From Nitrospiraceae bacterium (GTDB lineage Bacteria; Nitrospirota; Nitrospiria; Nitrospirales; Nitrospiraceae), in contig CAKKRE010000006.1 in NCBI GenBank assembly GCA_919902505.1, forward strand, positions 102,251 to 166,250: 64,000 bases of DNA, in the 5' to 3' direction. The notes under the pieces are model-generated. The model did not search any database, had not been told where the DNA came from, and worked only from the letters and a program-made list of their open reading frames with translations. Within the stretch, counting starts at the first letter, position 1, and every line of letters starts with the position of its first letter. A program made the translations under genes and the position numbers. Shown one piece after another: positions 61,736 to 64,000 of the stretch.

Positions 61736-63943
61736 TTGAGTAGGGCCTGCGCGCCATTCCGGTCTTGCGACCAGCGGTTTCGCACGCCCTCTCGCCGAAC
61801 CGGACATGCACCTTTCGCTATGCATCCGGCTCTCCAGCAAACTTGGTGAAGTCAGGATGTTGCATCCAACCCCGCTTGTAGCGCTCTACCTTGAGCAACG
61901 ACATCTGAAATTGCTCGCAACCGTCTTCTTGCCATACCCGACGCGTGCGTCGGATACGACTGGGACGGCGGTGGCGTAACAGCGTGCGTACGTGGGCCTT
62001 CGGGTACTTCGTGCGCATCCATCGCCAGAGTCGGTCGCCGACATACCAGTCAAGATTCGACAGGATGTCTTTGGCTCCGGTGCAGTGACGATAGAAGTGG
62101 GCCCACCCACGCAGGATGGGGTTGAGTTTCTGGAGGAGTTCGATCAACGGCAGTGGGATGGTGGCTCGTCCAGTGAGTTGCTTGACCTTGTACCGCAGGT
62201 CGGCAACCTTCTCCTTCGGAACCTCGATGCGCGGTGTCCATCCATACCGCGTATCCCATCGCATTCTGACCCGGTGTCCAAGGAACTCGAACCCATCGGT
62301 CAGAGGAGTGATGCGCGTCTTTTCGGGTGAGAGTGTCAACCCCATGCTTTGCTGCAGTAAGGTCGCCAACTCCTCCCGTTCGGCCGCTGCATCCTCTGCG
62401 GTCCCACTGACAAGGACGATAAAGTCGTCGGCATAACGGACCGGGAAATACACCGGCCGGCCCGCCCGGCGGTCGGAAGAACGTGCCTCCATCGCCGCGG
62501 TGATGCCATCGCAACTCCGTCGTGCCCTGCGCTTGGTCTGATGATTGACCCAGCGCTCATATCGCTCTTCGATGACTGACAGAGCGATGTTGGCAAGCAA
62601 GGGCGAGATGATTCCGCCCTGAGGGGTGCCAGCGTCGGTTCGCAGAAACTGCTCTTCCGAGAGTGCCCCGGCTTTCAGGAACTGCACCAGCAACCGATTC
62701 ACCCTGCGATCCGCGCAGTGCTGACGCACGCGGTTCATCAGCAGGTGGTGGTCGATATGATCGAAGCAGCCCTTAATGTCCCCCTCGACCACCCATTGAT
62801 ACGGGGTGTCGTGACGTTTTCCGTCTACTTTACTTGTCTTGCGTGGACGCGTGGCCATGCGAATATGCTCAAGTGCGCCGTAGCAGCCCCGACCCGGACG
62901 GAATCCGTACGAGACATGCCAGAAGCGTGCTTCGAGTATGGGCTCCAGAAACTGCTTGATCGCCGCTTGCACGACGCGATCCGTGACCGTGGGAATTCCC
63001 AAGGGTCGGAATTGCCCTGGTTTGCCCGGCTTGGGGATGAGTTTGCGACGGCACGGACTCGGCCCGTAGGTGCCGCTCCTGAGTGCTCGGTGCAACTCTC
63101 CCAAGTACACGCCTTCACCCTGTAGCTGGCGAATGCGGCCCACGGTCATCCCGTCGATCCCTGGTGTGCGCTGCCCTTTGTTCCGGGCCACGCGATCCCA
63201 GGCGCATCGTAAGCTACGGATATCTGTAATCCAGTTCCACAGTTCACGATACGCTTCGCCGGGATGCTGTTGACTCCACTGATACAGCGTTCGTTGCACG
63301 CCGAGTAGCCACACCGTATCGGTGTGAAGATCCGAGTCCACGGATCGTTCCTCCGGCTTCAACCGCGTATCGTTCACCTGTCCCCCTTCGCCATGTGGCC
63401 GGTTTTCCCGACCTCGAACTACTACGGAGACTCCGCCCCCATTGACCTTCGTACCCGGTCGCCGCGGATAGCCCTTGTCCGTCAAAGGCGAATGCCAATA
63501 GGTTCCCATGTTCCGATTCCCGACCTGTGCGTCTGTAGGTGACGTGCTCTACCCCTGGTGGCTCTGGACGATGGCTCAGAGGACATCCCATCGTCGGATG
63601 CGCGTGGCGCATCCTTCAGTCGGCAACATCAAGACCAACCGAATCGCACCACAATCCCTCCACGCCATTCCGTCATTGGGGGTTGGCTGCTCTAAATACA
63701 GAGGCTTCCGGCGCACGCTTCGTTGTCTCACCATAGACCCTGTGGTAGCCCGGCTCGTGGGGAGTGGCCCACGCCCGGTACTGTTCAGGCTGCTCTGCTT
63801 ATGACACCCCGCCATCGGCACGTGGCGGAACTTTGCAGCCCCCTTCCGCTCGGGGTCCTTCCCGAGTGGGGCAGCATTCCAGCTGCCGGTCGGCAACCGG
63901 CTGGCGTGGTTGGTCTGTCTCCAACCGCGCCTGCATGGCGCAC
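61736..63943 (-). mobile_element. Group II intron inserted in an IS3 transposase gene
   Basis: The 5' end begins GTGCGCCATGCAGG, fitting the GUGYG start. The 3' end is CTACTCAAC before exon CCTACATT, fitting the AY end. Domain V lies at about 61797-61832 (minus strand GAGCCGGATGCATAGCGAAA then GGTGCATGTCCGGTTC) with the AGC triad and GAAA loop. Length 2208 bases. It encodes one reverse transcriptase/maturase whose stop codon falls inside domain V. Confidence 0.92.
61818..63377 (-). CDS. ltrA: Group II intron reverse transcriptase/maturase
   Basis: The GTG at 63377 follows AAGGGGGACAG; an upstream frame to 63509 has no better start. The product has about 519 residues. The RT domain includes IPKPGKPGQFRPLGIPTVTD, VVEGDIKGCFDHIDHHLLMN, GTPQGGIISPLLANIALSVI and the catalytic box VRYADDFIVLVSG. 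The maturase X domain follows (LNPILRGWAHFYRHCTGAKD). The C-terminus ends RGWMQHPDFTKFAGEPDA with no HNH endonuclease domain. Such enzymes splice the intron RNA and retrohome using nascent strands. Confidence 0.93.
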   Translation of the reverse strand: MNDTRLKPEERSVDSDLHTDTVWLLGVQRTLYQWSQQHPGEAYRELWNWITDIRSLRCAWDRVARNKGQRTPGIDGMTVGRIRQLQGEGVYLGELHRALRSGTYGPSPCRRKLIPKPGKPGQFRPLGIPTVTDRVVQAAIKQFLEPILEARFWHVSYGFRPGRGCYGALEHIRMATRPRKTSKVDGKRHDTPYQWVVEGDIKGCFDHIDHHLLMNRVRQHCADRRVNRLLVQFLKAGALSEEQFLRTDAGTPQGGIISPLLANIALSVIEERYERWVNHQTKRRARRSCDGITAAMEARSSDRRAGRPVYFPVRYADDFIVLVSGTAEDAAAEREELATLLQQSMGLTLSPEKTRITPLTDGFEFLGHRVRMRWDTRYGWTPRIEVPKEKVADLRYKVKQLTGRATIPLPLIELLQKLNPILRGWAHFYRHCTGAKDILSNLDWYVGDRLWRWMRTKYPKAHVRTLLRHRRPSRIRRTRRVWQEDGCEQFQMSLLKVERYKRGWMQHPDFTKFAGEPDA

Positions 63944-64000
63944 TAATATCGGCCGCCCAGACATGATTGGGCCGCGAGATCGTCAGGTCGCGCAAGAGAT

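Larger units (their letters stand above)
61268..64000 (-). pseudogene. IS3-family orfB interrupted by a group II intron (runs off the window)
   Basis: The upstream exon (64000-63944) reads LLRDLTISRPNHVWAADI. After the intron (63943-61736) the frame continues YIPMARGFVYLFAVLDWASR, RRVLAWRLSNTLTTDFCLDA, IFNTDQGCQF, WRDHVFVERLWRSITYEEVY, ending RPHQALDGQTPDQVY. Joining the two gives DI-T-YIPMARG in frame. The protein is related to the IS3 orfB at 50003 (TINRANQVWALDTTYIPMAK). If the intron still splices, a normal transposase could be made. Confidence 0.9.

Noticed and set aside
1..64000. tRNA genes or CRISPR arrays
   Set aside because: No cloverleaf-like sequence or regularly spaced direct repeats were seen while reading both strands; a dedicated search program would be needed to be sure.

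Overview
The window is about 64 kb of moderately GC-rich bacterial DNA. The gene content (PiT phosphate transporter, DUF4832 lipoprotein, CYTH-CHAD protein, pyruvate-kinase-like protein, homospermidine synthase with an ornithine-decarboxylase-like partner, small zinc-ribbon proteins, many insertion sequences) looks to me like a Nitrospirota chromosome, probably Nitrospira. This is recognition by memory, not a database match. No rRNA, tRNA or CRISPR array was seen.

Layout. 1-6.9 kb: ordinary housekeeping and envelope genes (glutathionyl-hydroquinone reductase, FKBP isomerase, lipoproteins, SDR, PiT). 7.0-17.5 kb: a transposon-rich zone. It holds a decayed TPR gene, an IS5-group element carrying both an ISL3 element and a MITE-like repeat, a polyamine gene pair (hss and a fold-III decarboxylase), a decayed IS3 remnant, and a TraR/DksA zinc-finger gene split by an IS630 element. 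Two DUF3562-like paralogues lie at either side. 17.6-23 kb: CYTH-CHAD, pyruvate-kinase-like, CorA and small zinc proteins. 23-28.3 kb: a tightly overlapping four-gene minus-strand operon (unknown 801-aa protein, phosphatidylserine-decarboxylase-like, Lgt-like, secreted TPR protein) that looks like an undescribed lipid or lipoprotein pathway. 28.4-40.9 kb: HAD phosphatase, RMD1-like membrane protein, lipoprotein, DUF481 porin-like protein, two HI0933/BaiN-type flavoproteins, nitrilase, a compact GNAT/C39/flavoprotein/RBBP9 operon, a CPA1 antiporter and an aldo/keto reductase. 41-44 kb: two small regulatory modules, an RHH-like plus coiled-coil pair behind a perfect palindrome and a DUF1778-GNAT toxin-antitoxin pair, followed by an atypical SDR.

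45-52.6 kb is an accessory island. An IS30 element cuts a gene fragment. Then come a lipoprotein, a 62-aa protein and a 652-aa fusion of a papain-like protease with a serine hydrolase, which is the most unusual protein here. An IS3 element split by an IS5-like element closes the island. 52.7-55.2 kb holds AlkC-like repair, SUI1, YaeQ and VF530 proteins. 55.3-60.5 kb is a restriction-type defence island: an HNH nuclease with two duplicated modules divergently transcribed from a C5 cytosine methyltransferase through overlapping promoters, then Vsr, a Z1-domain ATPase and a 140-aa partner. The right end (60.6-64 kb) is decayed IS5 DNA and an IS3 transposase gene interrupted by a group II intron whose exon junctions can be read to the base.

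Three copies of a 180-196 bp palindromic-ended repeat (10.1, 28.4, 33.2 kb) form a MITE-like family. One copy sits inside the IS5 element and another supplies the stop codon of a flavoprotein gene.
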